From contig NZ_JALKAO010000004.1 of the NCBI RefSeq assembly GCF_023015985.1, positions 62,001 to 126,000 of the forward strand: a DNA stretch of 64,000 nucleotides, read 5' to 3'. This DNA comes from Marivita sp. S6314 (GTDB lineage Bacteria; Pseudomonadota; Alphaproteobacteria; Rhodobacterales; Rhodobacteraceae). The position numbers were made by a program, and so were the translations under genes. The notes under the pieces are model-generated. The model was not told the origin of the DNA. It saw only the letters and a program-made list of their open reading frames with translations, and searched no databases. Below, one piece after another: positions 1-8,364 of the stretch; position 1 is the stretch's first letter; each line of letters starts with the position of its first letter.

Positions 1-441
1 ACAGAACAGGGACGCGCTGCCATGCGCCAGCGCGCAGCAGAGGCGCGCAAGGGGATGAACGCCGTTGTGGACACCTGTCTGGAACGGTGGTTTGCGCCGG
101 ACGTCGCTGCGGCGGATCCCAAGGGTATGGCCCTGATCCGCGAGATGCTTCTGGCCGGTGATCCGGACGTTCATGCACGCTGCTGGGAGGCGATTGGTAA
201 TCTCGATCTTGGCGCGGTGCTGCCGACGATTACAGTGCCGTGCCTTGTCGTTGCAGGTGGTGACGACCGCTCCATTCCCGCCGAAAAATCCCGTGCCTTG
301 GCCGGACTTTTGCCGCGCGCAACCCTGCACACAATTGAAGGTGCGGGTCATTTGACGCCGTTCGAACGCCCGGCGGACTTTGCCGAATTGCTCCGGCACT
401 TCGCCCTGAAGCTTGCCGATGAACAAATGGAGGAGACCTGA
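1..441 (+). CDS. Alpha/beta hydrolase, C-terminal part, cut by window edge
   Basis: The frame is open from the first base, so only the last 146 residues are visible and the nucleophile elbow lies outside the window. What remains is the cap and C-terminal lobe of an enol-lactonase-like hydrolase: a VPCLVVAGGDD strand carrying the acid residue, then EGAGHLTPFERP with the catalytic His. The stop is 5 bases before the monooxygenase ATG, and that gene's GGAGG site lies just inside the end of this one, so the two are co-transcribed. In the nicotinate (NicD) and protocatechuate (PcaD) pathways such hydrolases act after ring cleavage. A similar role is inferred here; the substrate cannot be read. Confidence 0.8.
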   Translation, partial: TEQGRAAMRQRAAEARKGMNAVVDTCLERWFAPDVAAADPKGMALIREMLLAGDPDVHARCWEAIGNLDLGAVLPTITVPCLVVAGGDDRSIPAEKSRALAGLLPRATLHTIEGAGHLTPFERPADFAELLRHFALKLADEQMEET

Positions 442-446
442 AAAAC

Positions 447-1586
447 ATGGCTGAGAAACCTCTCTCCGTGGCGCTGATCGGCGCTGGAATGGGTGGCCTT
501 GCAGCCGCTGCAATGCTGTTGCGCAAGGGGCAGGATGTCACTGTCTATGAACAGGCACCGGCCTTTACACGGCTTGGCGCGGGCATCCAGCAGGGGCCAA
601 ACACCGTCAAGGCGCTGCGCGGTATCGGGCTTGAGCAACGGCTGCGCGATGTGTCCTTTCGCCCGGAGATGACGCGCTACCGGGATGCGGCAGACGGGAC
701 AATCCGCTGGGAGCGGCTTCAAGGCGATACGTATGAGGAGAAATACGGCGCGCCGCAGCTGCTGTTACACCGGGCCGAGCTGCACAGCGCGCTCGCCTCG
801 AAGGTACCCGAGACGTATATCAAGCTGGGCAAGACCCTGACCGGGTTTGCACAGGGTGACGATGGCGTACGGATGGACTTCGCCGATGGCACCAGCGCCG
901 AGGCGGATGTGATGATCGCGGCAGACGGGGTGCATTCTGTTGTGCGCGATGCGGTCGCTGGCCCCGGCGAGCAGCGCTATACCGGGCGCGTCGCATATCG
1001 CACCACCTTTCCCGCCAGCCTGATGAACGGGCGCGAGATTGAGGCCTCGACCAAGTGGATGGCCGACGACCGCCATATCGTCATCTATTACCTGAACGAG
1101 GCGCGCGACGAGATCTATTTCGTCACCAGCACACCCGAGCCGGATTACAGCATCGAGTCTTGGTCAACCACCGGCGATATGGACGAGCTGCGCCGCACCT
1201 ATGCGGGGTTCCACGAGGAAGTGCGCGCCGTGCTCGACGCGTGTCCGTCGGCGCATAAATGGGCGCTGGTGTCACGTGAACCGCTGCCCACATGGCACAA
1301 AGGACGCGTCGCGCTTTTGGGCGACGCCTGCCATCCGATGACCCCCTACATGGCGCAGGGCGCGGGCATGGCCATCGAGGACGCGGCGATCCTCGCGCGC
1401 TGTCTTGAGGGCGCCGGGCAGGGTGACATCACACCTGCGCTGGCAAAATACGAAGCGATCCGCAAGCCGCGCGCCAGCTGGATTCAGGCCGCATCCGGCA
1501 CCAACGATATCGACCAGTTCCGGCGCGAACAGGACAAGGTGTTTTCCTATGACGCCTGGACCGCGCCGCTTGACATACCGGGCTGA
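447..1586 (+). CDS. FAD-dependent aromatic monooxygenase, NicC/salicylate hydroxylase-like
   Basis: A 379-residue single-component flavoprotein hydroxylase that should use NAD(P)H and O2 to hydroxylate, often with decarboxylation, an aromatic or pyridine acid in the cytoplasm. The dinucleotide-binding GAGMGG is at residues 12-17, the DG motif (IAADGVHS) near 158, and the second FAD motif GDACHPMTPYMAQGAG near 292. The stretch FEQAPAF-like 'YEQAPAFTRLGAGI' closely recalls 6-hydroxynicotinate 3-monooxygenase (NicC) as I remember it. Length is normal for the family. The next gene resembles NicX, the enzyme after NicC, which strengthens a pyridine-ring reading, but salicylate-type substrates remain possible. 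No signal peptide is seen. Confidence 0.88.
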   Translation: MAEKPLSVALIGAGMGGLAAAAMLLRKGQDVTVYEQAPAFTRLGAGIQQGPNTVKALRGIGLEQRLRDVSFRPEMTRYRDAADGTIRWERLQGDTYEEKYGAPQLLLHRAELHSALASKVPETYIKLGKTLTGFAQGDDGVRMDFADGTSAEADVMIAADGVHSVVRDAVAGPGEQRYTGRVAYRTTFPASLMNGREIEASTKWMADDRHIVIYYLNEARDEIYFVTSTPEPDYSIESWSTTGDMDELRRTYAGFHEEVRAVLDACPSAHKWALVSREPLPTWHKGRVALLGDACHPMTPYMAQGAGMAIEDAAILARCLEGAGQGDITPALAKYEAIRKPRASWIQAASGTNDIDQFRREQDKVFSYDAWTAPLDIPG

Positions 1587-1627
1587 GCCACAGCCACCCC
1601 CAGACGTTTTCCGAAAAGGACCGACAC

Positions 1628-2725
1628 ATGAGCTTTAATTCCATGATGACAGGCACGCTGGAATATCTCCGCCGTCCCATCCTCGCCAATGTGACCGAAG
1701 GCATGAAAGTGCTTGTCGTGACCGACACGGCCCATGATCCGCGCGTCTGGCAGGCGATCATGTCGATCCTGTCGGAACTCAAAGCCGACGCCACGCTCGC
1801 GCTGTTTGATCCGCGCCCGGCGGATTATTACGACCCGCCCGCCGCTGTCTGCGAGGCAATGCAGAAGGTCGATCTGAACATCCTGCTGGCTTCAACGGGG
1901 ATGCTGCACGCCCATGCCAATTCCGATGCGATGAACGCCGGTGTTCCGGTGCTGTGCATGGACGGTGGCATGACGCTTGAAATGTTCCAGTCGGGTGCGG
2001 TGACCGAGGATCAGAAAGAAATGGCGATGCGGCAGTACTACGTCGCCAACAACATCTTCGGCAAAGACGCGAAGACCTGTCGTGTGACGTCGAAATACGG
2101 CACCGATTTCACCTATTCAGTGGAAAACCGCATCTTCATTCCCAACCCTCCGGGCGACGATTTTGTGCCTTACAAGATCCAGAATGTGTCGAAGGTGCAG
2201 AACCGCAAATCCAACATGCTGCGGTTTCTTTTCCCCAACGGCGAATTCAACGTGCCGCCGGTCGAGTTCACCGCCGAAGGCAAGCTGGTTTTCGATCTGT
2301 GTATGCACCAAACGGGGCGGCTGTATGACCCGATTGAACTGACGGTCGAAAAGGGCCGCATCGTGGGAATCGATGGCGGGGCAGAGGCGCATTTCCTGCG
2401 CAATTATCTTGCCGAATACGGCGATGAGAACGCCTATATCTGCCCGGCAGAGGCGTCTGTCGGGATCAACTCCAAGGCACTGGTGCGCGGCATCCAGCGC
2501 GAGGACAAGAATGTGCTTGGCACCATGCATTTCGGGCTGGGCACCAATGTGGATGTGGGTGGTTCGATCCTGTCGAACATTCACCTCGACGGCGTCATCC
2601 TTGAACCAACGCTGTATGTCGATGGCGACAAGCGGATGGAGCGGGGGCAGTTCCTGCGCCCCATCGACCGTCTGATGGACGACCCCGCGCCTGCCAAGAC
2701 CCTTGCGACGGCGGAAGGGGAGTAG
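1628..2725 (+). CDS. NicX/M29-like metalloenzyme, putative ring-cleavage enzyme
   Basis: A 365-residue protein of the fold shared by 2,5-dihydroxypyridine 5,6-dioxygenase (NicX) and M29 aminopeptidases. Candidate metal ligands near the C-terminus are Glu275 (PAEASVGIN), His301 (MHFGLG) and the His319-Leu-Asp321 pair (IHLDGVI). The HxD pair sits at almost the same residue number as I recall for NicX. The His expected earlier in NicX appears to be replaced by a Glu, as in M29 peptidases. Context (NicC-like hydroxylase upstream, importer downstream) favours ring opening of a dihydroxylated pyridine or aromatic. A hydrolase is the alternative. The stop is 6 bases before the permease start, so the genes are one operon. 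Confidence 0.7.
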   Translation: MSFNSMMTGTLEYLRRPILANVTEGMKVLVVTDTAHDPRVWQAIMSILSELKADATLALFDPRPADYYDPPAAVCEAMQKVDLNILLASTGMLHAHANSDAMNAGVPVLCMDGGMTLEMFQSGAVTEDQKEMAMRQYYVANNIFGKDAKTCRVTSKYGTDFTYSVENRIFIPNPPGDDFVPYKIQNVSKVQNRKSNMLRFLFPNGEFNVPPVEFTAEGKLVFDLCMHQTGRLYDPIELTVEKGRIVGIDGGAEAHFLRNYLAEYGDENAYICPAEASVGINSKALVRGIQREDKNVLGTMHFGLGTNVDVGGSILSNIHLDGVILEPTLYVDGDKRMERGQFLRPIDRLMDDPAPAKTLATAEGE

Positions 2726-2731
2726 AGGTCG

Positions 2732-3481
2732 ATGGCAAGATACTGGCCCGTTCTGTCAGCATCGGCGCTGATGCTTGCGATCATGTGGATCGCCTCGCAA
2801 AGCTTTGATCCGTTCGTCTTTCCACCCTTGCCCGCGATTGCTGCGGCGTTCTGGAAGATCATTACCACGCAATATGATGAGGTTGCGGTCACGCTTCTGC
2901 GGTACCTTGTTGCCTTTGCAATGGCGATCTTTTGCGGCTGGCTTGTCGGGCTATTGATGGGCGCGTTTCGGCAAACCTTCGGGCGCTTCATGCAGGCGTT
3001 CATTTCCATTGTTCAGGCGGTTCCAGCCCTGGCCTGGATCCTGTTTGCCGTGCTGTGGATGCAATCGGTCGAGGCACGGATCGGCTTTGTCACCTTCATC
3101 ATCGCATTCCCGTTCTTCGTGATCGCCGTTTACGAAGGCGTGCGGGATATGGATCGCGATATTCTTGAAGCCATTGAGCAGTTTCGCCCGAACCGGATGC
3201 AGACCCTGCGCATTCTGCTGCTGCCGCAATCGGTGACACACCTCATCATCGCCATGCGCTCAACGGCGGCAATGACTCTCAAGCTTATGGTGTTGGCCGA
3301 AGTGCTGGCCGCCAATAACGGTATTGGCCGGGCGATGGCCACCGCACAGTCGAATTTCAGCATCGACGCGCTGTTTGCCTGGGCATTCCTTCTGGTTCTT
3401 CTCAACTTTGTGCTGATCCGCATCATCAGCCAGATTGAAAAACGCGCCCTGCGCTGGCGTGCGGAGGCGGTTGTCCGATGA
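2732..3481 (+). CDS. ABC transporter permease, NitT/TauT (SsuC) type
   Basis: A 249-residue inner-membrane permease with about six hydrophobic segments. The EAA-type cytoplasmic loop that docks on the ATPase is around residues 150-175 (DRDILEAIEQFRPN). Members of this family import small anions such as taurine, alkanesulfonates, nitrate, phthalate or thiamine precursors. The ATG at 2732 gives a full-length protein. The stop overlaps the ATPase start in an ATGA, which implies translational coupling. The adjacent ring-cleavage genes suggest the cargo is the aromatic or pyridine acid they degrade; this is inferred from position only. Confidence 0.88.
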   Translation: MARYWPVLSASALMLAIMWIASQSFDPFVFPPLPAIAAAFWKIITTQYDEVAVTLLRYLVAFAMAIFCGWLVGLLMGAFRQTFGRFMQAFISIVQAVPALAWILFAVLWMQSVEARIGFVTFIIAFPFFVIAVYEGVRDMDRDILEAIEQFRPNRMQTLRILLLPQSVTHLIIAMRSTAAMTLKLMVLAEVLAANNGIGRAMATAQSNFSIDALFAWAFLLVLLNFVLIRIISQIEKRALRWRAEAVVR

Positions 3482-4251
3482 CCGGTTCAAATACGATTGT
3501 CGATTTCGACACGGTGCATCACGCGTTCGGCGACAATATCGCGATCGAGCGGTTCAACTTCAAGATCCACCGGGGTGAACGGGTCGCCATTCTGGGCCGA
3601 ACGGGCGCCGGAAAATCGACCATTCTTAATCTGCTTGTCGGAAATTTCGCGCCAACGTCGGGGACCGTGCGGATCGACGGGATTGACCCGTTTGTCCAGC
3701 ACAAAAGCCTGCGGGGCGTGATCGGTATGGCCTACCAGGCACCCCGCCTTCTGCCCTGGCGCACCGCCGTGCAAAACGTGGCCGTGGGACAGGAAATTGC
3801 AGGTGTGGCGAAGGAAAAGCGCGAGGCGAATGCCCGCCTCTGGCTCGACAAGATGCATCTTGAGGATGCGTATGATCTTGTTCCAAGCCAGCTTTCCGGC
3901 GGGATGCGCCAGCGTGTGTCGCTGGCCCGTGCCTTTGCCATCGACCCCGCGCTGGTGCTGCTGGATGAAAGCTTTTCGGCGCTTGATGAAGTGACCGCGC
4001 GCGTATTGCGAGAGGATTTCATCAAGGTTGCCGAGGAAGAAAGCAAGACGGCGATGATCGTGACCCACAATATCGAAGAGGCCTTTCAAATGGCCCATCG
4101 GGTCATTCTTCTGGGGCGACCCGCGCGCATTCTTGCGGAATATCACACCGCAAACGAGCCAAAAGTCGGCACCACGGAGTTCACCGTCCTGCGAGAGCAG
4201 ATCCGCGATCTGATGCTGTCGCCCGAGGGCGGCATCTCTGCCTATGACTGA
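3478..4251 (+). CDS. ABC transporter ATPase, NitT/TauT (SsuB) type
   Basis: A 257-residue cytoplasmic nucleotide-binding subunit that powers the permease encoded just upstream. It has Walker A GRTGAGKST at residues 40-48, a Q-loop (AYQAPRLLPW) near 88, signature LSGGMRQRV near 139, and Walker B ALVLLDES near 159 with the catalytic Glu intact. The switch His is in TAMIVTHN. All motifs are intact, so it should be active. The start overlaps the permease stop by four bases (ATGA), and the last base of its stop codon coincides with the first possible ATG of the next frame, giving a continuous transcription unit. Confidence 0.92.
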   Translation: MTGSNTIVDFDTVHHAFGDNIAIERFNFKIHRGERVAILGRTGAGKSTILNLLVGNFAPTSGTVRIDGIDPFVQHKSLRGVIGMAYQAPRLLPWRTAVQNVAVGQEIAGVAKEKREANARLWLDKMHLEDAYDLVPSQLSGGMRQRVSLARAFAIDPALVLLDESFSALDEVTARVLREDFIKVAEEESKTAMIVTHNIEEAFQMAHRVILLGRPARILAEYHTANEPKVGTTEFTVLREQIRDLMLSPEGGISAYD

Positions 4252-4301
4252 TGCCAGACGGGCACAAAAAACCAATCAAAGTCCAACCTGAGGAGATTAC
4301 A

Positions 4302-5273
4302 ATGCTGAAATCAATCCTTCGCAAGGCCGCCATCCCAATGGCCGCCGCCGCGCTGCTGGCCGGATCGCTATCAAGCGTCCAGGCCGCCGATGCGGTGAAC
4401 GTCACCATCGGGGAATACATCCCTTCAAGCACACCGTCGGTGGTGTCGATGCCACTGTCGCTTCTGGGGGAACGCGCGGATCTTCAGGAGAAACACGGGA
4501 TCAATGTGGACCTCGTCGAGTATTCAAACCTCAGCGCGCTTTATTCCGATCTGGCGCTCGGTCGGGTCGAAGTGTCGCTGACCGGACCGGCAACGCTTGC
4601 CACGCTCTCTGCCAAAGGCGCGCCGCTTGCGCTTGCGGGCACCATCGGGCGTGCGACGAATGCGATCCTGAGCAACGGCAAATCCTGGGATGCCGAAACC
4701 CTCAAGGGAAGCCGTCTGGTTGCACAGACAAGTTCGTCAAGCTGGACCGTTGTTCAGGCGATCATCGAACGGAACTTCGGCCTGAAAGCCGGCGAGGATT
4801 ATGAAGTGATCAACAGCGACAGCACCGCTGCAGCCGCACTTCAGGTGGCCGCAGAAAAGGCGGATTTCGCCATTGTCCGGGCCGAGCAGGTTCTGCTGGC
4901 GCTGAGCAAGTTTGACAACCTTCAGATGGTGGCCGACCCCAAGGCGCTTGGCCGCGAAGAAGGTGTTGCGGATTGGGGCTATATCCTGAGCTACAACCAC
5001 GAACAGCAGGACGCCGCGACCATGGAAAAACTGATGGCGGCCTTGGCTGAAGTCGGTGACTGGATGGATGCCAACCCAGCCGAAGTCGAGACACGCGCCG
5101 TTGCCGCAGGGCGGGAGCCCGGCATCGCGGAGGCGTTCCTGACCACCGGTCTGTTCCAGCTTGACGTGCGCACGGCCGCAGAGGCCAAGGAAAGCCTTAT
5201 GGCGGATTACGATCTGCTGAAGAGCGTCGGCTATCTTGCAGGCGACCTGCCGGATACCGTTTTCCCGAAGTAA
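4302..5273 (+). CDS. ABC transporter substrate-binding protein, NitT/TauT type
   Basis: A 323-residue periplasmic binding protein that captures the ligand for the upstream permease and ATPase. I chose the ATG at 4302 because an AGGAG site lies 7 bases before it and it starts a clean Sec signal peptide (MLKSILRKAAIP... ending VQA-AD at about residue 26). An in-frame ATG at 4251 would place 17 polar residues before the signal. The mature part has the NMT1/THI5-like layout: LALGRVEVSLTGPATLA, the loop QTSSSSWTVVQA, and a C-terminal helical stretch. It is the last gene of the operon and is followed by a strong terminator. The ligand is unknown. Confidence 0.9.
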   Translation: MLKSILRKAAIPMAAAALLAGSLSSVQAADAVNVTIGEYIPSSTPSVVSMPLSLLGERADLQEKHGINVDLVEYSNLSALYSDLALGRVEVSLTGPATLATLSAKGAPLALAGTIGRATNAILSNGKSWDAETLKGSRLVAQTSSSSWTVVQAIIERNFGLKAGEDYEVINSDSTAAAALQVAAEKADFAIVRAEQVLLALSKFDNLQMVADPKALGREEGVADWGYILSYNHEQQDAATMEKLMAALAEVGDWMDANPAEVETRAVAAGREPGIAEAFLTTGLFQLDVRTAAEAKESLMADYDLLKSVGYLAGDLPDTVFPK

Positions 5274-5307
5274 CTACCTGACAGGCCCGATGGTCTGACA
5301 AAAATAC

Positions 5308-5342
5308 GGAGCGGGCCCGCGATGCGTGGCCCGCTCCTTTTT
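5308..5342 (+). terminator. Rho-independent terminator closing the hydroxylase-ABC operon
   Basis: A perfect 10-bp stem, GGAGCGGGCC (5308-5317) with GGCCCGCTCC (5328-5337), encloses a 10-base loop and is followed by five T residues. It starts 34 bases after the binding-protein stop. The gene on the other side is convergent (minus strand, ending at 5416), and the A-run before the stem is too weak to make this a clear bidirectional terminator. Confidence 0.9.
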
Positions 5343-5415
5343 CGTTTCCAATGATACCAGGCTGATCGTGCTTGCCGGGCGGCAGGATGTGCGGCCCGGC
5401 AGCGGTCGATAGAGT

Positions 5416-6090
5416 TCAGGAGTTCCCGCCCGCAGGGGCGGTTTCCTGAAGGTGCGGGATATTCTGCGCCTCACGGCCGGTAAATTCGCTCAGCTCGTAA
5501 ATATGGCGGATATCGGTGTAGTCGCGATAACCCATCCGCGCGAGCGGTTGCAGACGCAGGATGTCGATGCGGCCATCGTCAGTGATAACGTCGTCGTCGA
5601 TATGGATGCCGATCACTTCACCAATCAGCACATCAGCCCGCGCGCTTGGCGCGTTGCCCGGCACTTCGGTATGCTGGATCAAACGGCATTCGAACTGGAC
5701 CGGGGACCCAACCACGCGACGCGGGCGCACATGCACTGCATCGGTGTAGTCGATGCCGATCTCGTCGAACTCGTCAATTTCCGGCGGCAGGTCGCGCGAA
5801 GACCCGACGACAAGCTCGCGTTGGGCAAAGGTCGCCATGTTCCAGACGAACTCTTTCGTTTCCAGAATATTGGCGGCAGTGTCGCGCGGCTTGCCGTTGT
5901 CCTGGCTGTTGACCGCAATCATGATGGTGGGCGGATCCCAGGTGATGTTCTGAAACTGGCTGAACGGCGCAAGATTATGGATGCCATCCGCGCTGATCGA
6001 CGACACCCAGCCGATAGGGCGGGGGACGCAGCATGACTTGAACGGGTTGAAAGGAAGCCCCGACGTTTCGGTGTCCGGCGAGTAGAACAT
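5416..6090 (-). CDS. Flavin reductase-like, FMN-binding split-barrel protein
   Basis: A 224-residue protein of the flavin reductase (DIM6/NTAB) family. The conserved start NPFKSCCVPRPIGWVSS and the segment APFSQFQNITWDPPTIMIAV match the FMN-binding core. Members supply reduced flavin to partner monooxygenases or act as flavin esterase/oxidoreductases themselves. It is the last gene of a minus-strand group with an NMO-like flavoprotein and a CoA transferase, and lies 36 bases downstream of the former. The AGAGGT ribosome site stands 6 bases before the ATG. The start codon is embedded in a 10-base palindrome (6086-6095), noted separately. A partner oxygenase could be the NMO-like protein or another enzyme in this region. 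Confidence 0.85.
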   Translation of the reverse strand: MFYSPDTETSGLPFNPFKSCCVPRPIGWVSSISADGIHNLAPFSQFQNITWDPPTIMIAVNSQDNGKPRDTAANILETKEFVWNMATFAQRELVVGSSRDLPPEIDEFDEIGIDYTDAVHVRPRRVVGSPVQFECRLIQHTEVPGNAPSARADVLIGEVIGIHIDDDVITDDGRIDILRLQPLARMGYRDYTDIRHIYELSEFTGREAQNIPHLQETAPAGGNS

Positions 6091-6095
6091 ATGTT
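6086..6095. promoter_or_regulatory. Palindrome AACATATGTT over the flavin reductase start codon
   Basis: A perfect 10-base palindrome that includes the ATG (6090-6088 on the minus strand). The same ten bases form the core of the 14-base palindrome at 28199-28212 next to the IclR-type regulator gene. A protein bound here would cover the ribosome site or start. It may be chance. Confidence 0.3.
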
Positions 6096-6126
6096 GACCT
6101 CTTTGTAGGCGTGGCGTGCGTTGGGA

Positions 6127-7095
6127 TTATTCGGCGGCGTGGCCCCGGCCTGTCAGACGCGCAACCGACTGGCGGTATTCCGTCTCAAGCCCGTCCACGA
6201 CTTCGGCGACCGACGTGACGTCCTTGATCGCCCCGACCCCTTGGCCGCTGGCCCAGGTGTCGACCCAGTTGCGGTTCTTGAGCGACCGGTTGCTGTCATA
6301 GTTGCGTTTCGGAGTCGTGGGCAGGTTGTCGGGATCAAACCCGGCGGCGACAAGCGATGGTTTGAGCCAGCTTGCCGGTGTTCCGGTGATACCGCTGCTG
6401 ACCACGATGTCGTCGATGGTGCAGTCAACAAGCATCTGCTTGTATTCGGGTTGCGCCTTGCTTTCGGCGGTCGGAATGAAACGGGTGCCCATATAGACAA
6501 GATCGGCACCCGCCGCGATGGCGCCTGCAACGCCGTAGCCATCAGCAATGCCGCCCCCCAGCACAATGATGCCGTCGAAAAATTCGCGGATCGCGCTGAC
6601 AAAGGCAAAAGGCGACAGCGTGCCAGTATGCCCACCCGCGCCGCTGCTGACGCAGGCCAGCCCATCCGCCCCGGCGGCCACCGCCTTTTTCGCCAGCGTC
6701 AGGTTGATCACATCGGCCAGCACGATTCCGCCATAGCTGTGCACCACTTCGATCACTGGTTTGGGGCTGCCCAGTGCGGTGATGACGATGGGGGGCTGGT
6801 ACTTTTCGACCAGCGCAAGATCTTCGGGCAATCGCGTGTTGGTCGAATGGGTCATCAGGTTAGCAGCCCACGGTCCAATCACCGCATCAGGATCAGCAGC
6901 GCGTGCCTCGGCCAGACCGTCTGTGATGGTGCGCATCCAGTCATCCAGCACGTCAATCGGGCGGGCATTCGGGGTTGGAAAGGCACCGATGATCCCGGCC
7001 TTGCAGGCGGCCAACACCATTTCCGGGCCCGAGATCAAGAACATCGGCGCAGCAACAACAGGGATGCGCAGGTCGGTCAGTAGTTTGTGGGACAT
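6127..7095 (-). CDS. NAD(P)H-dependent flavin oxidoreductase, nitronate monooxygenase family
   Basis: A 322-residue TIM-barrel FMN enzyme of the 2-nitropropane dioxygenase/NMO-like family. Visible marks are the N-terminal RIPVVAAPMF strand, the catalytic-His loop SSGAGGHTG near residue 165, and the phosphate-binding segments GGGIADG and MGTRFIPT. True nitronate monooxygenase activity is uncertain, because many members are NADH:quinone or enoyl reductases. I set the start at the ATG at 7095 (MSHKLL), since an upstream in-frame ATG at 7143 would run into the preceding gene and an AAAGGG site precedes 7095. It is 16 bases downstream of the CoA transferase stop, so it is co-transcribed with it. 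Confidence 0.85.
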   Translation of the reverse strand: MSHKLLTDLRIPVVAAPMFLISGPEMVLAACKAGIIGAFPTPNARPIDVLDDWMRTITDGLAEARAADPDAVIGPWAANLMTHSTNTRLPEDLALVEKYQPPIVITALGSPKPVIEVVHSYGGIVLADVINLTLAKKAVAAGADGLACVSSGAGGHTGTLSPFAFVSAIREFFDGIIVLGGGIADGYGVAGAIAAGADLVYMGTRFIPTAESKAQPEYKQMLVDCTIDDIVVSSGITGTPASWLKPSLVAAGFDPDNLPTTPKRNYDSNRSLKNRNWVDTWASGQGVGAIKDVTSVAEVVDGLETEYRQSVARLTGRGHAAE

Positions 7096-7111
7096 GGAAT
7101 ACCCTTTGGCT

Positions 7112-8311
7112 TCAAGGTGTTTTTGCGGCTCTGATGCAGCCATCTGTCAAGAGGTGGTCGATCTCGGCTGTGGTCAGGCCGGTTTCGCGCAGGATTTCTG
7201 CGCTGTGCTGGCCAATGTCCGGCATCTGGAGCGCCCCTTCCCGGTCTGACCACGGGGCGGCTCCGGGCAGTCGGACCAGTGGGCATGTTCCGAATTCGGG
7301 AAGATCGACTTTCTGAACAAGGTCCAGAGCGACGGTTTGCGGTGTGTCGATAAACGCGCCGATGTCGCGTACGGCGCTGGCCATCGTCCCGCCATCCGAC
7401 AGCACACCCTCCCATTCAAGCGCGGTGCGGCCTTTCAAGCTGCGCGCGATCTCGGCCCGAAGCGCTTCTGCATGCTCGGCCCGCGCCGCAGGTGTGGCGA
7501 ACCGCGCGTCTTGGGGCAGGTCGTCGCGCTTAAGGTTCTTGCACAGCCGCTCGAACTCTCCCGGCTTGAACACGGCGAGCATGAGCAACCCGTCATCTGT
7601 TGGATATTCCCCCGTAGGCGGGGCAAATTGCGCGGCAGAGGCCTGACCATCGCTCAGGACATGGCCGGTGATGCGCGGCGACAGAAACGCGGCCATTGCT
7701 CCAAGAAGCGAAATGTCGATATGCGCGCCGCGATTGAACCGTAGCCGCCCGATGATCGCGCTACTGATCGCCTGATAGGCGTAAAGGCCGGTGATCTGGT
7801 CGGCAAGAACCACGTTACGGGTTCTTTGTGGTGTGCCATCCTCAGAAGCGTTCAATGTCATCCAGCCGGAAAATGCCTGCATGATCTGGTCTATGACGCC
7901 GCGCTTGCCCAAAGGTCCGGTGCTGCCAAAGCCAGAGATTGACGCATAGATCAGGTCAGGGCGGTCGGCCGACAGTGTTGCGTGATCAAGGCCGAATTTT
8001 GTCACAACGCCGGGGCGAAAGCTTTCGATGACGATATCGCAGCTGGCGGCGATGCGGCGGGCAAGGGCGGCACCGTCGGGATGCTTGAGATCAATCGCCA
8101 GCGACCGCTTTCCGATATTTACCGTGATCGACGCAGGCGTATGGCCCCGAAAGCGATTGCGTCCCGCGCGCAGCCAATCGCCCTCCGGTGGCTCGACCTT
8201 GATGACATCGGCCCCCTGCGCGGCAAGCATCATGGTGCAGTAGGGGCCGGCAACGCCTTGGCTCAGATCGAAAACCCGCAGTCCGGACAGCGGTTGTTCG
8301 GTGGTGCTCAT
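7112..8311 (-). CDS. CaiB/BaiF family (class III) CoA-transferase
   Basis: A 399-residue cytoplasmic enzyme that moves CoA from an acyl-CoA donor to a carboxylic acid. Family marks are the N-terminal GLRVFDLSQGVAGPYCTMMLAAQGADVIKVE block, of which the G-A-D-V-I-K-V-E end binds CoA; SLAIDLKHPDG near residue 70; and the catalytic Asp in VVLADQITGLYAY near residue 170. The length is typical. It lies in a minus-strand run with two alpha/beta hydrolases and two flavoproteins, about 50 bases downstream of the nearer hydrolase. A role in activating a substrate or intermediate of the neighbouring degradation genes is inferred; the acid is unknown. Confidence 0.88.
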   Translation of the reverse strand: MSTTEQPLSGLRVFDLSQGVAGPYCTMMLAAQGADVIKVEPPEGDWLRAGRNRFRGHTPASITVNIGKRSLAIDLKHPDGAALARRIAASCDIVIESFRPGVVTKFGLDHATLSADRPDLIYASISGFGSTGPLGKRGVIDQIMQAFSGWMTLNASEDGTPQRTRNVVLADQITGLYAYQAISSAIIGRLRFNRGAHIDISLLGAMAAFLSPRITGHVLSDGQASAAQFAPPTGEYPTDDGLLMLAVFKPGEFERLCKNLKRDDLPQDARFATPAARAEHAEALRAEIARSLKGRTALEWEGVLSDGGTMASAVRDIGAFIDTPQTVALDLVQKVDLPEFGTCPLVRLPGAAPWSDREGALQMPDIGQHSAEILRETGLTTAEIDHLLTDGCIRAAKTP

Positions 8312-8364
8312 GGGGGCTCCGTTGATTGGGTTGATAGAGGGGTTTGGGTGGGCACAATGCGCGG

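Noticed and set aside
6127-7095. Firm call as nitronate monooxygenase
   Set aside because: The family is functionally mixed and no motif here separates true nitronate enzymes from quinone or enoyl reductases, so only the family is named.
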